From the NCBI GenBank assembly GCA_037045265.1, contig JBAOHV010000030.1, positions 1 through 64,000 of the forward strand: a stretch of 64,000 nucleotides of DNA. Direction: 5' to 3'. A program made the position numbers and the translations under genes. How positions within the stretch are numbered: position 1 is the stretch's first letter; every line of letters starts with the position of its first letter. Shown one piece after another: positions 31,900 through 41,487 of the stretch. The notes under the pieces are model-generated. The model was not told the origin of the DNA, did not search any database, and saw only the letters and a program-made list of their open reading frames with translations. This DNA comes from JBAOHV01 sp037045265 (lineage in GTDB: Bacteria; Actinomycetota; Acidimicrobiia; Acidimicrobiales; Microtrichaceae).

Positions 31900-31973
31900 G
31901 TTCCCGTTCAGCTGGGGGGTTGGGCAGGACGGGCAATGAGTGGAGCGAGATGATCGAGGGCAGGGAGGACGAC

Positions 31974-32465
31974 ATGGCGAACGTGGACGAGGCCGGTGAC
32001 GTCGAGAGCTGGCAGATGTTCGCCAACTGTCTCGGAGTCGATCCCGATCTGTTCTTCCCGGAGCGCGGCGCCTCCACCAAAGAGGCCAAGGCCGTCTGCC
32101 AGGGGTGCGTTGTGCGTGAGGACTGCCTCGAGTACGCGCTCCAGAACGGTGAGAAGTTCGGCATCTGGGGTGGCCTGAGCGAGCGTGAGCGTCGTCGCAT
32201 CCGCCGCCAGCGCGGCGCTCGCCAGGGCAGCGCAGCAGACCCGCACGGCCTGAGGCCAGTCGCCGTTCAGCCAGAACGCCGGCGGTTCGTAGCGCCAGCA
32301 GGTGGCCAGGTGGTTCAGGTTGCTCCGAGGCGTATGACGCCTTCGTCGGTGACGACCACGTCGAGGGTCACATCCCACGGCTGGGGTGTCAGCTCTTCGA
32401 CGAGCTGCACGGCGAAGCCGACCCCGATCGTCGTGACCGTCGCGTCCGCTAGCGCCCGGTCGTAG
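31974..32465 (+). CDS. WhiB-family iron-sulfur transcriptional regulator (WhiB2/WhmD-like)
   Basis: ATG 31974 is chosen because AGGGAGG lies just upstream; ATG 31950 is also in frame. The core has the four Cys of the 4Fe-4S cluster (NCLGVDP, VCQGCVVREDCLEYAL) followed by GIWGGLSERERRRIRRQRG, the beta-turn and basic helix. The GASTKEAKAVC phrase is typical of the WhiB2/WhmD (cell division/septation) group. As read, the frame continues past the usual end to 32465, running 151 bases into the oppositely oriented 5-formyl-THF cyclo-ligase gene. A single extra base would end it at TGA 32251-32253, the more likely natural stop. Confidence 0.85.
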   Translation: MANVDEAGDVESWQMFANCLGVDPDLFFPERGASTKEAKAVCQGCVVREDCLEYALQNGEKFGIWGGLSERERRRIRRQRGARQGSAADPHGLRPVAVQPERRRFVAPAGGQVVQVAPRRMTPSSVTTTSRVTSHGWGVSSSTSCTAKPTPIVVTVASASARS

Positions 32466-32947
32466 TAGCCGGCACCGAACCCCACGCGGTGTCCCACACG
32501 GTCGAGCACCACCGACGGCACGATCACGACATCGAGCCCCGACGCGGGCCGTTCAGCGGTCGGGTCGTCGGCGGATGCAACCGGTTCGGGGATTCCGTAT
32601 CGGTTGGTCGTCATCTCCGTGCGGGGCTCCCAGCGACGAAATCTCATCGTCGTGTCCGGGCCCACCACCGGCAGCCAGAGGCGGTGGCCCCTGTCGCGCA
32701 GCTCGTCGACAACTCCGCCGAGGTCGACCTCGCCATCGGTCGCCAGGTACCAGCCCACATCCAGAGGGGGACGCCCGGGCTGCTCCGGGCCACACAGCAG
32801 CTCCCCAACGTCGACCAGCAGGGCCGTGATCGTGCGCTCGGCGGCTCGGCGCTCCGACCCGCCCAGCGCCCGGCGTCTTGCCCGGATCAGGGCGCGCAGC
32901 GCCGCGGTGTCCCGCTCCGACGGCGGCTGTGGGTTGGGTGGAGTCAC
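32315..32947 (-). CDS. 5-formyltetrahydrofolate cyclo-ligase
   Basis: Converts 5-formyl-THF to methenyl-THF with ATP. 210 residues from GTG 32947, chosen for the GGAGGG just upstream; an open frame extends to 33040 but has no clear site. Arg-rich N-terminus (RALIRARRRALGGSERR), VGWYLATDGEVDLG, LWLPVVGPDTTMRFRRW and the diagnostic VGFGAGYYDRALADA (ATP/phosphate loop) are present. Divergent from tatA, with 67 bases between starts. Confidence 0.9.
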   Translation of the reverse strand: MTPPNPQPPSERDTAALRALIRARRRALGGSERRAAERTITALLVDVGELLCGPEQPGRPPLDVGWYLATDGEVDLGGVVDELRDRGHRLWLPVVGPDTTMRFRRWEPRTEMTTNRYGIPEPVASADDPTAERPASGLDVVIVPSVVLDRVGHRVGFGAGYYDRALADATVTTIGVGFAVQLVEELTPQPWDVTLDVVVTDEGVIRLGAT

Positions 32948-33014
32948 GTTCCCTCCGGGGACTGCGAACGCGGCCGAACTGTGATCCGGCGGTGCACCCT
33001 GTAGGCTCGCGCGC

Positions 33015-33236
33015 ATGTTCAGTGGCAACGAGTGGATCATCGTCGTGGTCGTCGCCCTGGTTCTCTTTGGTGGGTCTCAGATCCCCAAGCTGGCACGCAG
33101 CCTGGGACAGGCCCAGAAGGAGTTCAAGGCCGGCATCTCCGAGGGAGAGTCGGAAGAAGCAGCCGAGAAGGCTGACGAGAAGAAGGCCGACGCGAAGAAG
33201 GCCGACGCGAAGAAGGACAGCACCTCCGACGCCTGA
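33015..33236 (+). CDS. tatA: Twin-arginine translocase subunit TatA/E
   Basis: 73 residues. One N-terminal membrane helix (EWIIVVVVALVLFGGSQIPK) is followed by the amphipathic helix LARSLGQAQKEFKAGI and a charged tail with three 15-bp DNA repeats encoding KKADA units (about 33180-33215). The FGGSQIPKLARSLG hinge is diagnostic of TatA/E. Forms the pore-like assembly of the Tat protein export system. tatB and tatC are not in the window. Confidence 0.93.
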   Translation: MFSGNEWIIVVVVALVLFGGSQIPKLARSLGQAQKEFKAGISEGESEEAAEKADEKKADAKKADAKKDSTSDA

Positions 33237-33290
33237 CACGGCAACTCCGACCCTGAGTGCCGTGTCATTCGCCGTTCAGGTGGGTGGTTG

Positions 33291-33551
33291 TCAGCTGAGA
33301 GCCGACACCCGCTCGCGGGCGCGTGCCTTGATGATCCGGCGGCGCTCACGTTCCGAGGTTCCGCCCCAGACGCCGTGGTCGATACGGTTGGCCAGGGCGT
33401 ATTCCAGACACTCGGTCTTGACGGGGCAGCCGACGCACACCTGACGGGCGCGGTCCACTCCGACGCCGTCCGAGGGGAAGAAGAGGCTCGGCTTCTCATT
33501 GGCGCAGTTGCCTGCGGCCATCCATTCGGTCTCGAGGTTTCGTGCCTTCAT
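33291..33551 (-). CDS. WhiB-family iron-sulfur transcriptional regulator (second copy)
   Basis: 86 residues from ATG 33551. It has the four cluster Cys (NCANEKP, VCVGCPVKTECLEYAL) and HGVWGGTSERERRRIIKAR. It is shorter and differs in the loop after the first Cys from the copy at 31974, so it belongs to a different Wbl subgroup that I cannot name securely. Convergent with tatA; 185 bases separate its start from the divergent htrA-like gene, a likely shared promoter region. Confidence 0.88.
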   Translation of the reverse strand: MKARNLETEWMAAGNCANEKPSLFFPSDGVGVDRARQVCVGCPVKTECLEYALANRIDHGVWGGTSERERRRIIKARARERVSALS

Positions 33552-33736
33552 AGTGATGAGTCTGACGCTGTGAACACCCGATTTGTTCCATCGGTTTCGC
33601 GAGGTACTGAGCAGGGTCTCAGAGCCAACCCGGGAGCTGTCCGACCTGTGGCGGCCCACACGTTGCACTGAGAGGCTTCTATGCCCCCGGGGCACGCACA
33701 CTCGACAGCGCTGCGAGATGCCCCATACTCGTCGAC

Positions 33737-35216
33737 ATGTCGAACCACGACCCCTCCACGAGCCACGATCCGGCCACCCGGCCCACCGCTGCGGCAGCGA
33801 TCCCCCCGGTAGCGGTCCCCCCGGCAGCGGCGCACCCGGTCCCCATCCCGACGCAACCGACGCAACCGACGCAATCGACGCAATCGACGCAACCGGTCCC
33901 GTCGGCGCCGCCACTCGCAGGCCCGATGGCCACTCCGCCCCCCGGGCCCGCCGGCCCCACCTACGGCCAGCCGTGGGCGCCGGTGACGGCACCGCCCCAG
34001 CCGCTGGGAACACCGACCTACACCGGTGGGCCGGCCGGTGGCGGACCGGTTCCCCCCACCCCGCCACCCCTTGGCGCAGGCGCAGGCAGCGGGAGCACCG
34101 GCAGCGGGAGCACCGGCAACGGCGATGACCGTCGACGCGGCGGCGGCATCCGCTCCGCTCTCGTGGGCGGACTCGTCGGGGCGATCGTCGCCGGTGGGCT
34201 CGTCTCGGCCGCAATGTGGGACGACAACACCTCGACCGTCCCGACGGCGCAGGAGGTGGCAACCGAGTCGTCCCGACCGGCGAACACGATCGCCGGGGAC
34301 AGCCTCGACATAAAGGCCCTGCTCGACAAGGTGAGCCCGTCGGTCGTGTCGATACACACCGGTACCCGACAGGGTGAGGCGGCGGGTTCGGGGATCGTGC
34401 TTACCGAGGACGGACTTGTCCTCACCAACGCCCACGTGATCGATGGTGCTCAGACGATCCAGGTCGACTTCGCCGACGGCCGTAGCACCGAGGCGAGGGT
34501 GATCGGCTCGGCGGCCGAGTACGACGTGGCGCTGGTCAAGGCAGAAGGTCTGACCTCGCCGGTCACTCCCGCCGAGCTGGGACGGTCCGACGATCTGCAG
34601 GTGGGTGACGACGTCGTGGCGATCGGCAACGCCCTCAACCTGGGCGACGAGCCGAGCGTCACCACAGGCATCGTCTCGGCCACCGGCCGGTCCATCTCCG
34701 CCGGTGACGGCATGGTGCTGACCGACCTGATCCAGACCGACGCGGCGATCAACCCCGGCAACTCCGGTGGCCCGCTGCTCAACTCCGCCGGCCAGGTCGT
34801 CGGGGTCAACACGGCGATCCTCGCCGATGCCCAGAACGTCGGCTTCGCCCTCTCGATCGATTCGATCACCTCGATCATCGATGACCTGAAGGCCGGTCGT
34901 GAGGTGGCCGGCAACCGGCCGGTGCTCGGAGTCGAGACCGTCGACGTGGCCTCCGTGTCGCCGACGGTGCTGCAGCGCTTCGCGATCACGGCCACGGCGG
35001 GCGCGTTCGTCCAGCGGGTCGAGTCGGGCTCGGGCGCCGACACCGCAGGGCTCCAGGCCGGCGACGTGATCGTCGCGGTCGACGGCCAAGCGCGTACGCA
35101 CCTCGGCGGACGTGGGCGAGGCGGTCCGCGCCAACGACCCCGGCGACCGCATAGAGGTGACCATCGAGCGCAGCGGCCAGGAGCAGACGGTCACCGCGAC
35201 GCTGGGCAGCAACTGA
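33737..35216 (+). CDS. HtrA/DegP-type serine protease with PDZ domain (one apparent frameshift)
   Basis: About 493 residues. Disordered Pro/Thr/Gln N-terminus with 9-bp repeats (33850-33895) and 15-bp GSGST repeats (34090-34120), then one membrane helix (SALVGGLVGAIVAGGLVSAA, about residue 140). The protease domain has the triad in LTNAHVI (His), YDVALVK (Asp) and PGNSGGPLL (Ser). A C-terminal PDZ domain begins near GVETVDVA. A +1 change near 35090 (GCGCGTA for GCGGTA) restores QAVRTSADVGEAV and the natural stop TGA 35214-35216. Without it the frame would run falsely into the next gene. Probably extracytoplasmic protein quality control. Confidence 0.9.
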
Positions 35217-35260
35217 GGTCGTTCCAACGGCACGGGTCGCCGGCAGTATGCTGGCGACCC

Positions 35261-35545
35261 ATGTCTGAGGACCGAGCGATCGACACAGAAGTGCCCACCG
35301 AGCCGCCTGTTGCCCAGGCGACGATCGTCTACCTGGGTCCCGTGGCTCCCCATTGGGAGATCCGCTCCGACTACGGCGACCAGCAGCTCATCGACGACTT
35401 CTCCGCCCGCGTGCATGCCCGGCTGATGTTGCTGCCGCCGCACGACCCGCAGTTCCGGCGCAACAAGGAGCGGGTGAACCGCGACGCCGAGCGTGAGCTG
35501 ATCGAGCTCGTGTGGGACCTCGGCGACGACGACCAGGGGCGCTGA
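35261..35545 (+). CDS. Conserved-looking small protein of unknown function
   Basis: 94 residues from ATG 35261. Phrases: ATIVYLGPVAPHWEIRSDYG, LMLLPPHDPQFRRNKERVNR and an acidic end ELVWDLGDDDQGR. It has no signal peptide or membrane segment and no recognised family. It sits between htrA and ppk on the same strand, 44 bases after the former and 42 before the latter. Confidence 0.75.
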   Translation: MSEDRAIDTEVPTEPPVAQATIVYLGPVAPHWEIRSDYGDQQLIDDFSARVHARLMLLPPHDPQFRRNKERVNRDAERELIELVWDLGDDDQGR

Positions 35546-35587
35546 CGCGCAAACCTCGCCTCTGAACCGTCGCTAGTGTCGGCGGCG

Positions 35588-37650
35588 ATGAGCGACGACG
35601 AGAGCCGGTACCTGAACCGCGAGCTGTCCTGGCTGGACTTCAACGCACGGGTGCTCGCACTCGCCGAGGATCCCGCCACACCGCTGTTGGAGCGGGTGAA
35701 GTTCCTGGCGATCTTCAGCCAGAACCTGGACGAGTTCTTCCAGGTGCGCGTGGCCGGGCTGAAGGAGCGGGTCGCGGCCGGAGTCACCCGGCGCAGCGTC
35801 GACGGCCTGACCGCCTCACAGCAGCTCGAAGCGATCCTGGAGCGCGCCGGCGAGCTCAGTTCACACGCCGACGAGATCTTCCTGGGCCCGGTCTGTCGGG
35901 GACTGGCCGACGCCGGAATCCGGTTCTCGACCTGGTCGCAGCTCGACGAGGACGACCGCGAGTGGCTCGCCGAGCAGTTCCAGCGACGGATCTTCCCGGT
36001 GCTCACACCACTGGCCGTCGACCCCGGGCACCCGTTCCCGTACATCTCGACGCTGTCGCTGAACCTGGGTGTCATCGTCGGTGATCCCCAGACGGGGGAG
36101 CGTCGCTTCGCCCGCGTCAAGGTGCCGTCGTTGTTGCCGCGCTTCGTCGTCATGCCCGATGGGGAGCGGTTCGTGCCGCTCGAACAGGTCATAGCTGCGC
36201 ACCTGGATCAGCTCTTCCCCGGTATGGAGGTGCTCGACAGCGTCGCGTTCCGGGTCACCCGCAACGCGGACCTGACCGTCGAGGACGAAGAGGCCGACGA
36301 CCTGCTCGCGGCGATCGAGCTCGAGCTGCGGCGCCGCCGGTTCGGCAAGGCAGTCCGACTCGAGGTCGAGGACGACATCTCCGCCGACACCCTCGAGCTG
36401 ATCCGTGAGGAGCTCGAGCTGCGCGACGAAGACGTCTCGGCGCACTCGGCGCCGGTCGATCTGAGCGGGCTGTTCGCCGTGCACGACATGGACCGCCCGG
36501 AGCTGAAGTACCCGGACTTCGTGCCGGTCACCCAGCGCCGCCTGGCGCCCGACGAGGACGACGAGCGGGCGATCTTCGCCGCGATCGCCGCCGGCGACAT
36601 CCTGGTCCAGCACCCCTACGACAGCTTCGTGACGTCGGTCGAGGAGTTCATCCGCCAGGCGGCGAACGACCCGAAGGTGCTGACGATCAAGCTGACGCTG
36701 TACCGGACCTCCGGTGACAGCCCGATCGTGGGTTCGCTCATCCACGCAGCCGAGGAGGGCAAGCAGGTCGTCGCCCTGGTCGAGCTGAAGGCCCGCTTCG
36801 ACGAGGAGCGCAACATCGAGTGGGCACGTCGCCTGGAGCAGGCCGGCGTGCACGTCGTCTACGGGTTGGTCGGGCTCAAGACCCACACCAAGACCTGCCT
36901 CGTCGTGCGTGAGGAGGGCGACGGAGTGCGTCGCTACTGCCACATCGGCACCGGTAACTACAACTCCCGCACCGCTCGGCTCTACGAGGACATCGGGTTG
37001 CTGACCGCCGAACACAGCATCGGTTCGGACCTGAGCCAGCTGTTCAACTACCTCACCGGCTACGCACGTGACGTCCACTACCGCGGAGCTCCTCGTGCGC
37101 GCCGCACACGCTGCGGGCAGGGTTGACCGAGCTGATCCGGCGCGAGCGTCGCGCCCCGTCCGGCACCGGCCACATCGTCATGAAGATGAACAGCCTGGTG
37201 GACGCCGACATGATCGACGAGCTCTACGAGGCGTCCGCCGACGGGGTGCGGGTCGAACTGCTGGTGCGCGGCATCTGCTGTCTGCGCGCAGCGGTGCCGG
37301 GCCTCTCGGAGAACATCACGGTTCGCAGCGTCGTCGGTCGATACCTGGAGCATTCGCGGATCTACCGGTTCGCCAACGGCGCCGGCCCCGGTGAGCCGGT
37401 TCACTACATGGGTTCCGCGGATCTCATGCCCCGCAACCTGGACCGCCGCGTCGAGGCGATGGTGCCGGTGCTCGACGCGAACCTGCGGGGCCGACTCGAC
37501 GAGATCCTCGAGATCGGTCTGGGCGACGACACGCTCGCCTGGACCCTCGATGACGACGTGTGGTCCAGGGTGACGCGTCGCAACACCCTCGAAGCCCATC
37601 TCGAGCTGCAGCAGCTGGCGATCAAGCGCGCTGCGGTCGACCTGCGCTGA
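35588..37650 (+). CDS. ppk: Polyphosphate kinase 1 (apparent frameshifts)
   Basis: Makes polyphosphate from ATP reversibly. About 687 residues from ATG 35588; GTG 35576 is also in frame. N-domain SRYLNRELSWLDFNARVL and FLAIFSQNLDEFFQVRVAGL; head domain HPFPYISTLSLNLGV; catalytic domain VLTIKLTLYRTSGDSPIVGS, VALVELKARFDEERNIEWAR and the autophosphorylated His in CHIGTGNYNSRTARLYED. Two extra bases lie near 37083-37105 (CGCGGAGCTC; GCGCGCCGCAC), just after YLTGYARDVHYR. The C-terminal domain then resumes as TELIRRERRAPSGTGHIVMK. Followed after 5 bases by a Nudix gene. Confidence 0.93.
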
Positions 37651-37655
37651 GCGGC

Positions 37656-38076
37656 GTGGCGATGCCTGGACGAGAGAAGCCCACCAAGGTCGCGCGCGGG
37701 AGGCGGTCTGGTCTGGCGGGACCGTGCAGGACGACGCGAGTTCGTGGTGGTGCACAGGCCCCGCTACGACGACTGGAGCCTCCCCAAGGGAAAGGCCCAC
37801 CGAGACGAGTCCGACCGCGACACGGCTCTGCGTGAGGTGGCAGAGGAGACCGGATTGCGTTGCGAGCTCGGCGACGAGCTACCGAGCGTGCGCTACGTGA
37901 CCCCCAGGGGTGAGGACAAGAGGGTGCGCTGGTGGGCCATGACCGTCGCCGGGGACGCCGGCTTCGTGGCGGGCGACGAGGTGGACGAGATCCGGTGGGT
38001 CGACCGCTCGGAGTTCGTGGAGCTGGGAGCGAACCCATCTGACATCTCGGTGGTCGAGGCGTTCTTCGCTCTCTGA
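37656..38076 (+). CDS. Nudix hydrolase (one apparent frameshift)
   Basis: About 140 residues from GTG 37656 or ATG 37662. A +1 change near 37695 restores GGLVWRDRAGRREFVVVHRP. The Nudix box is complete: G-x5-E-x7-REVAEETGL within GKAHRDESDRDTALREVAEE. The order ppk then Nudix resembles the mycobacterial ppk-mutT1 pair, but here the C-terminal histidine-phosphatase domain of MutT1 is absent. Substrate may be an oxidised nucleotide or a dinucleoside polyphosphate; not determinable from sequence. Tight spacing (5 bases) points to an operon with ppk. Confidence 0.88.
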
Positions 38077-38103
38077 CCGGCACCGGCTGAGAGTTGCCGA
38101 ACC

Positions 38104-38147
38104 GTTCACCTGTCGTTCACCTCGGCGCCCGAGGGCGTTCAGCGGCG
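38104..38147 (+). promoter_or_regulatory. PHO box upstream of pstS
   Basis: GTTCACCTGTC (38104) and GTTCACCTCGG (38115) are direct repeats at 11-base spacing, the arrangement bound by PhoP/RegX3-type regulators in actinomycetes. After one degenerate unit (38126) a further GTTCAGCGG starts in register at 38137. It lies 79-117 bases before the pstS ATG. The response regulator encoded at 44573 is the natural candidate to bind here. Confidence 0.75.
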
Positions 38148-38220
38148 CTGCCTAGCTTCTCCTTCGCCGGTGACCACCGTGGTCCGCCCGGCAAGACCCC
38201 CCATCCAGAGGAGAAGCTGA

Positions 38221-39340
38221 ATGACTGTCACGACCCGGACCGGTAGGTCGCTGCTGCTCGCAGCCACCCTGGTCGCCCTGTCGCTCGTCGCGTTCGCGTG
38301 CAGCAGCAGTGACGACACCGGCTCGAACGAGACCTCCACCACGACGACGGCGGATGAGGCGAACGCCGACGCGCCGAGTGATGCCGACATCGAGGCGCTC
38401 ACCGCGGAGATCGCCGGCGGCGGAGCTTCGTTCCCCGACGCCTTCTACCAGGCCGTGAACACCGACTTCAACGGCGTCCACGGATCCGAGATCGTCACCT
38501 ACACCAAGAGCGGTTCGTCCGACGGACGCAACCAGCTCGCCAACGGGACCGTCGACTTCGCCGGCTCCGACTCGCTGCCCAAGGACGGTGAGACCTTCGC
38601 TTCGGCGCCGACTGTTCTTCCCGACCGTCGCCGCTCCGATCACGGTCTCGTACAACCTGGACGGCGTCGACACCCTCCAGATGAGCCCCGACGTGATAGC
38701 CGGGATCTTCCAGGCACAGATCACGACCTGGGACGACGAGAAGATCGCTGCGGACAACCCCGACGCCGATCTGCCCTCGACCCCGATCACCGTCGTGCAC
38801 CGCTCGGACGGCTCCGGCACCACCAACAACTTCACCAAGTACCTGAAGGCCGCCGCACCCGACGTGTGGACCCTCGACAGCGGTGACGAGGTCAACTGGC
38901 CCGCAGCCACCCAGGGCGCCGAGAAGAACTCGGGTGTGGCCGAGGTCATCAAGCAGACCGCAGGAGCGATCGGCTACGTCGACCTCGCCGACGCCGGCAA
39001 GGCGGGGCTCTCCATGGCGAAGATCCAGAACTCTTCGGGCAACTACATCGCTCCCGGCGTCGCCGGGGTGCAGGCAGCGCTCGAGGACGCGACGATCAAC
39101 GACGACCTCACCTACAACCCGCTCAACGGCAGTGGGGCCGAGGACTACCCGATCACCGCGCCGACGTTCGTCCTGGTGCTGACCGAGCAGTCGGATCCGG
39201 CCATCGCCGAGAGCCTGCGGACCTACCTGCGCTACGTGCTCACCACCGGTCAGGCCCAGGCGGCTAAGACCGGATACGTGGCTCTGCCCGAGTCCCTGGC
39301 GGCCAAGGCGATCGAACAGATCGATCAGATCGCTGGTTGA
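38221..39340 (+). CDS. pstS: Phosphate ABC transporter substrate-binding lipoprotein (one apparent frameshift)
   Basis: About 373 residues from ATG 38221, with AGGAG 9 bases upstream. Signal peptide with lipobox LSLVAFACSS, then a Ser/Thr/Asp linker. Phosphate-binding blocks are AGGGASFPDAFYQAVNTDF, KSGSSDGRNQLANGTVDFAG, HRSDGSGTTNNFTKYL and AGAIGYVDLADAG. One +1 change near 38610 joins DGETFASAPT to FFPTVAAPITVSYNL. First gene of pstSCAB-phoU under the PHO box; a stable hairpin follows it. Confidence 0.94.
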
Positions 39341-39346
39341 TCGCTG

Positions 39347-39388
39347 GCCGGTCGGGAACAGGCATGCCCCAGCTTGTTCCCGACCGGC
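39347..39388 (+). terminator. 14-bp hairpin between pstS and pstC (attenuator or mRNA stabiliser)
   Basis: GCCGGTCGGGAACA (39347-39360) pairs exactly with TGTTCCCGACCGGC (39375-39388) around a 14-base loop. It sits 7 bases after the pstS stop and 96 bases before pstC. In pst operons such intergenic hairpins usually allow more binding protein than permease to be made. Confidence 0.7.
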
Positions 39389-39483
39389 GGCGAACCAATA
39401 GCGTGCCGACGAGCAGTTCGGTCGAACCGCATGTCCTTCCCCCACCCAGGCCCCGCTGACAGGGCCCGAACGACTGGGCACTG

Positions 39484-40470
39484 ATGACACTGCAACTCGA
39501 AGCAGAACCGGTCCTGTCCAAGGACACGGCTCCGTTGACCCAGGAGGGTCACGGTGCGCGCGCCGACCGGACCTTCCGCCGCGTCGCACTCGCAGCAGGA
39601 GCAACGGTCCTTCTGATCCTCCTGCTGATCGCGCTCACGACCACCAACCAGGCGTGGCCGGCGTTCAGCGAGCTCGGTCTCGACTACTTCCTCGGGACCG
39701 AGTGGGTGCCGTCCGAAGGGCTCTACGGGATCCTCCCACTCGTCTACGGCACCGTCGTCGTGTCGCTCATCGCCGTGCTGTTCGCTGTTCCCGTCAGCGT
39801 CGGTATCGCCCTGTTCATCACCGAGCTGGCCCACCGCCGCATGCGCAGCAGCATCACCCTGGTGATAGACCTGCTCGCGGCGGTTCCGTCGGTCGTGTTC
39901 GGTCTCTGGGGCTTCTACACGCTCATCCCCGTGTTCCAGGGCGTGTTCAACTCGATCGCCGACGCAGTGTCGGGGATCCCGGTGCTCAACGTGTTGTTCC
40001 AGCAGGGCTCCGGATCCAGCTTCATGAGCGCAGGGCTGATTCTCGCTCTGATGATCACACCGATCATCACCGCGGTGACCCGCGAGGTGTTCGCCACCGT
40101 GCCGGTCAACGACAAGTCCGGCGCGCTGGCACTCGGTGCGACGCGTTGGGAGATGATCAAGGGTGTCGTGCTGCCGCACTCGAGCGGCGGCATGACCGGT
40201 GCGGTGATGCTGGGTCTGGGCCGGGCGATGGGCGAGACCGTCGCCGTGGCGTTGCTCATCGGCGCCTCTCCGCAGATCTCGGCGAACCTGTTCGGCCGAG
40301 GCGAGACCATGCCCGCGCAGATCTTCCGGAGCCTCTCCGAGGCCGGTGGTGTCTACCGTTCGGCACTCATCGGTCTCGGAGTCTGCCTGTTCGTGTTGAC
40401 CGTGCTGATCAACGTCTCTGCCCGCCGCATGGTCGTGGTGGTGGATCGACGCATGAAGGGAACGTCATGA
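39484..40470 (+). CDS. pstC: Phosphate ABC transporter permease PstC
   Basis: 328 residues, six to seven membrane segments. The cytoplasmic loop GALALGATRWEMIKGVVLPH is the EAA motif that docks to the ATPase. GLGRAMGETVAVALLIG and LLAAVPSVVFGLWGFY are typical PstC blocks. Stop overlaps the next start (ATGA at 40467). One clean frame. Confidence 0.95.
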   Translation: MTLQLEAEPVLSKDTAPLTQEGHGARADRTFRRVALAAGATVLLILLLIALTTTNQAWPAFSELGLDYFLGTEWVPSEGLYGILPLVYGTVVVSLIAVLFAVPVSVGIALFITELAHRRMRSSITLVIDLLAAVPSVVFGLWGFYTLIPVFQGVFNSIADAVSGIPVLNVLFQQGSGSSFMSAGLILALMITPIITAVTREVFATVPVNDKSGALALGATRWEMIKGVVLPHSSGGMTGAVMLGLGRAMGETVAVALLIGASPQISANLFGRGETMPAQIFRSLSEAGGVYRSALIGLGVCLFVLTVLINVSARRMVVVVDRRMKGTS

Positions 40471-41487
40471 GTGTCCAGGATGCTCCGACCCGGGCCGACG
40501 CCGAGCGCTCGACCCGACAGATCCGAGAGGACCTGTCAGGGGCGAACATGTCACGTCGGCGCAGGGCGACCAACTCGGCCGCGGGCGTCGCGATGGTCGC
40601 CGCGTTCCTCGTTGCGGCCCTGCCGCTCGTGATCATGGGCGTCGACGTCGTGTCGAAGGGCATCGGTGTGGTCCTCGACGCCGACTGGTGGACCCAGCCG
40701 ATCCCCGGCGACGTCAGCCGCGCCGACCTGGCAGGCAACGAGGACCTGTGCGCACTGGGGTTCGGTGACCCCGAGGAATGCGCCGCCGGCAGCTCCAGCG
40801 AATCGGTCGTCGAGGGCATGCAGCCCGCGATCGTGGGTACGTTCCTCACCGTTCTAGGTGCCTCCGTCATGGCCATCCCGCTCGGGGTGATGGGTGCCGT
40901 CTACCTGAACGAGTACGGCAAGAACGGACGCCTGGCGCGCTTCATCCGCTTCATGACCGACGTGATGGTCGGTGTGCCATCGGTCGTCATGGGTGTGTTC
41001 ATCTACTCGATCTGGGTCGCTCCGCTTCGGTACGGCGGGCAAGTCGGCCTTCGCCGCCTCGCTCGCACTGGCCTGTCTGATGCTGCCGATCGTGGTGCGC
41101 TCGACCGAGGAGATGCTCAGGCTCGTGCCCAACTCGCTGCGCGAGGCATCGGCCGCGCTCGGGACCCGCACTTGGAAGACGACGGTCAAGGTCGTGCTAC
41201 CCGCAGCGATCGCCGGGATCACCTCGGGTTGTCTGCTCGCGGTCGCCCGTGCGGCGGGGGAGACGGCGCCGGTGGTGTTCACCATCGGTTTCGTCACCAC
41301 GACCAACTGGTCCTACCGCGGCCAGAACACCACCCTCTCTGCGCAGATCTACTCACAGCTGCAGAACGGCGGCACCATCGCCACCCAGCTTGCCTGGGGC
41401 GCAGCAGTTACCCTCGTAGGGATCGTCCTCGTCCTGACACTCGCTGCCCGTGGCATCAGCCGCCGGTTCGCGATCACCCAGGCGTGA
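40467..41487 (+). CDS. pstA: Phosphate ABC transporter permease PstA (one apparent frameshift)
   Basis: About 339 residues from ATG 40467. It has the EAA-like loop REASAALGTRTWKTTVKVVL, VARAAGETAPVVFTIGF, and VGVPSVVMGVFIYSIWV. A +1 change near 41030 (after VAPLRYG) joins KSAFAASLALACLML. The first external loop is longer than in typical PstA and carries two Cys (DLCALGFGDPEECAAGSSS). The terminal A of TGA 41485-41487 is the first base of the pstB ATG. Confidence 0.92.

Noticed and set aside
33850..33895. Short 9-bp repeats in the htrA N-terminus as a mobile or CRISPR repeat
   Set aside because: In-frame codon repeats encoding a Pro/Thr/Gln linker.
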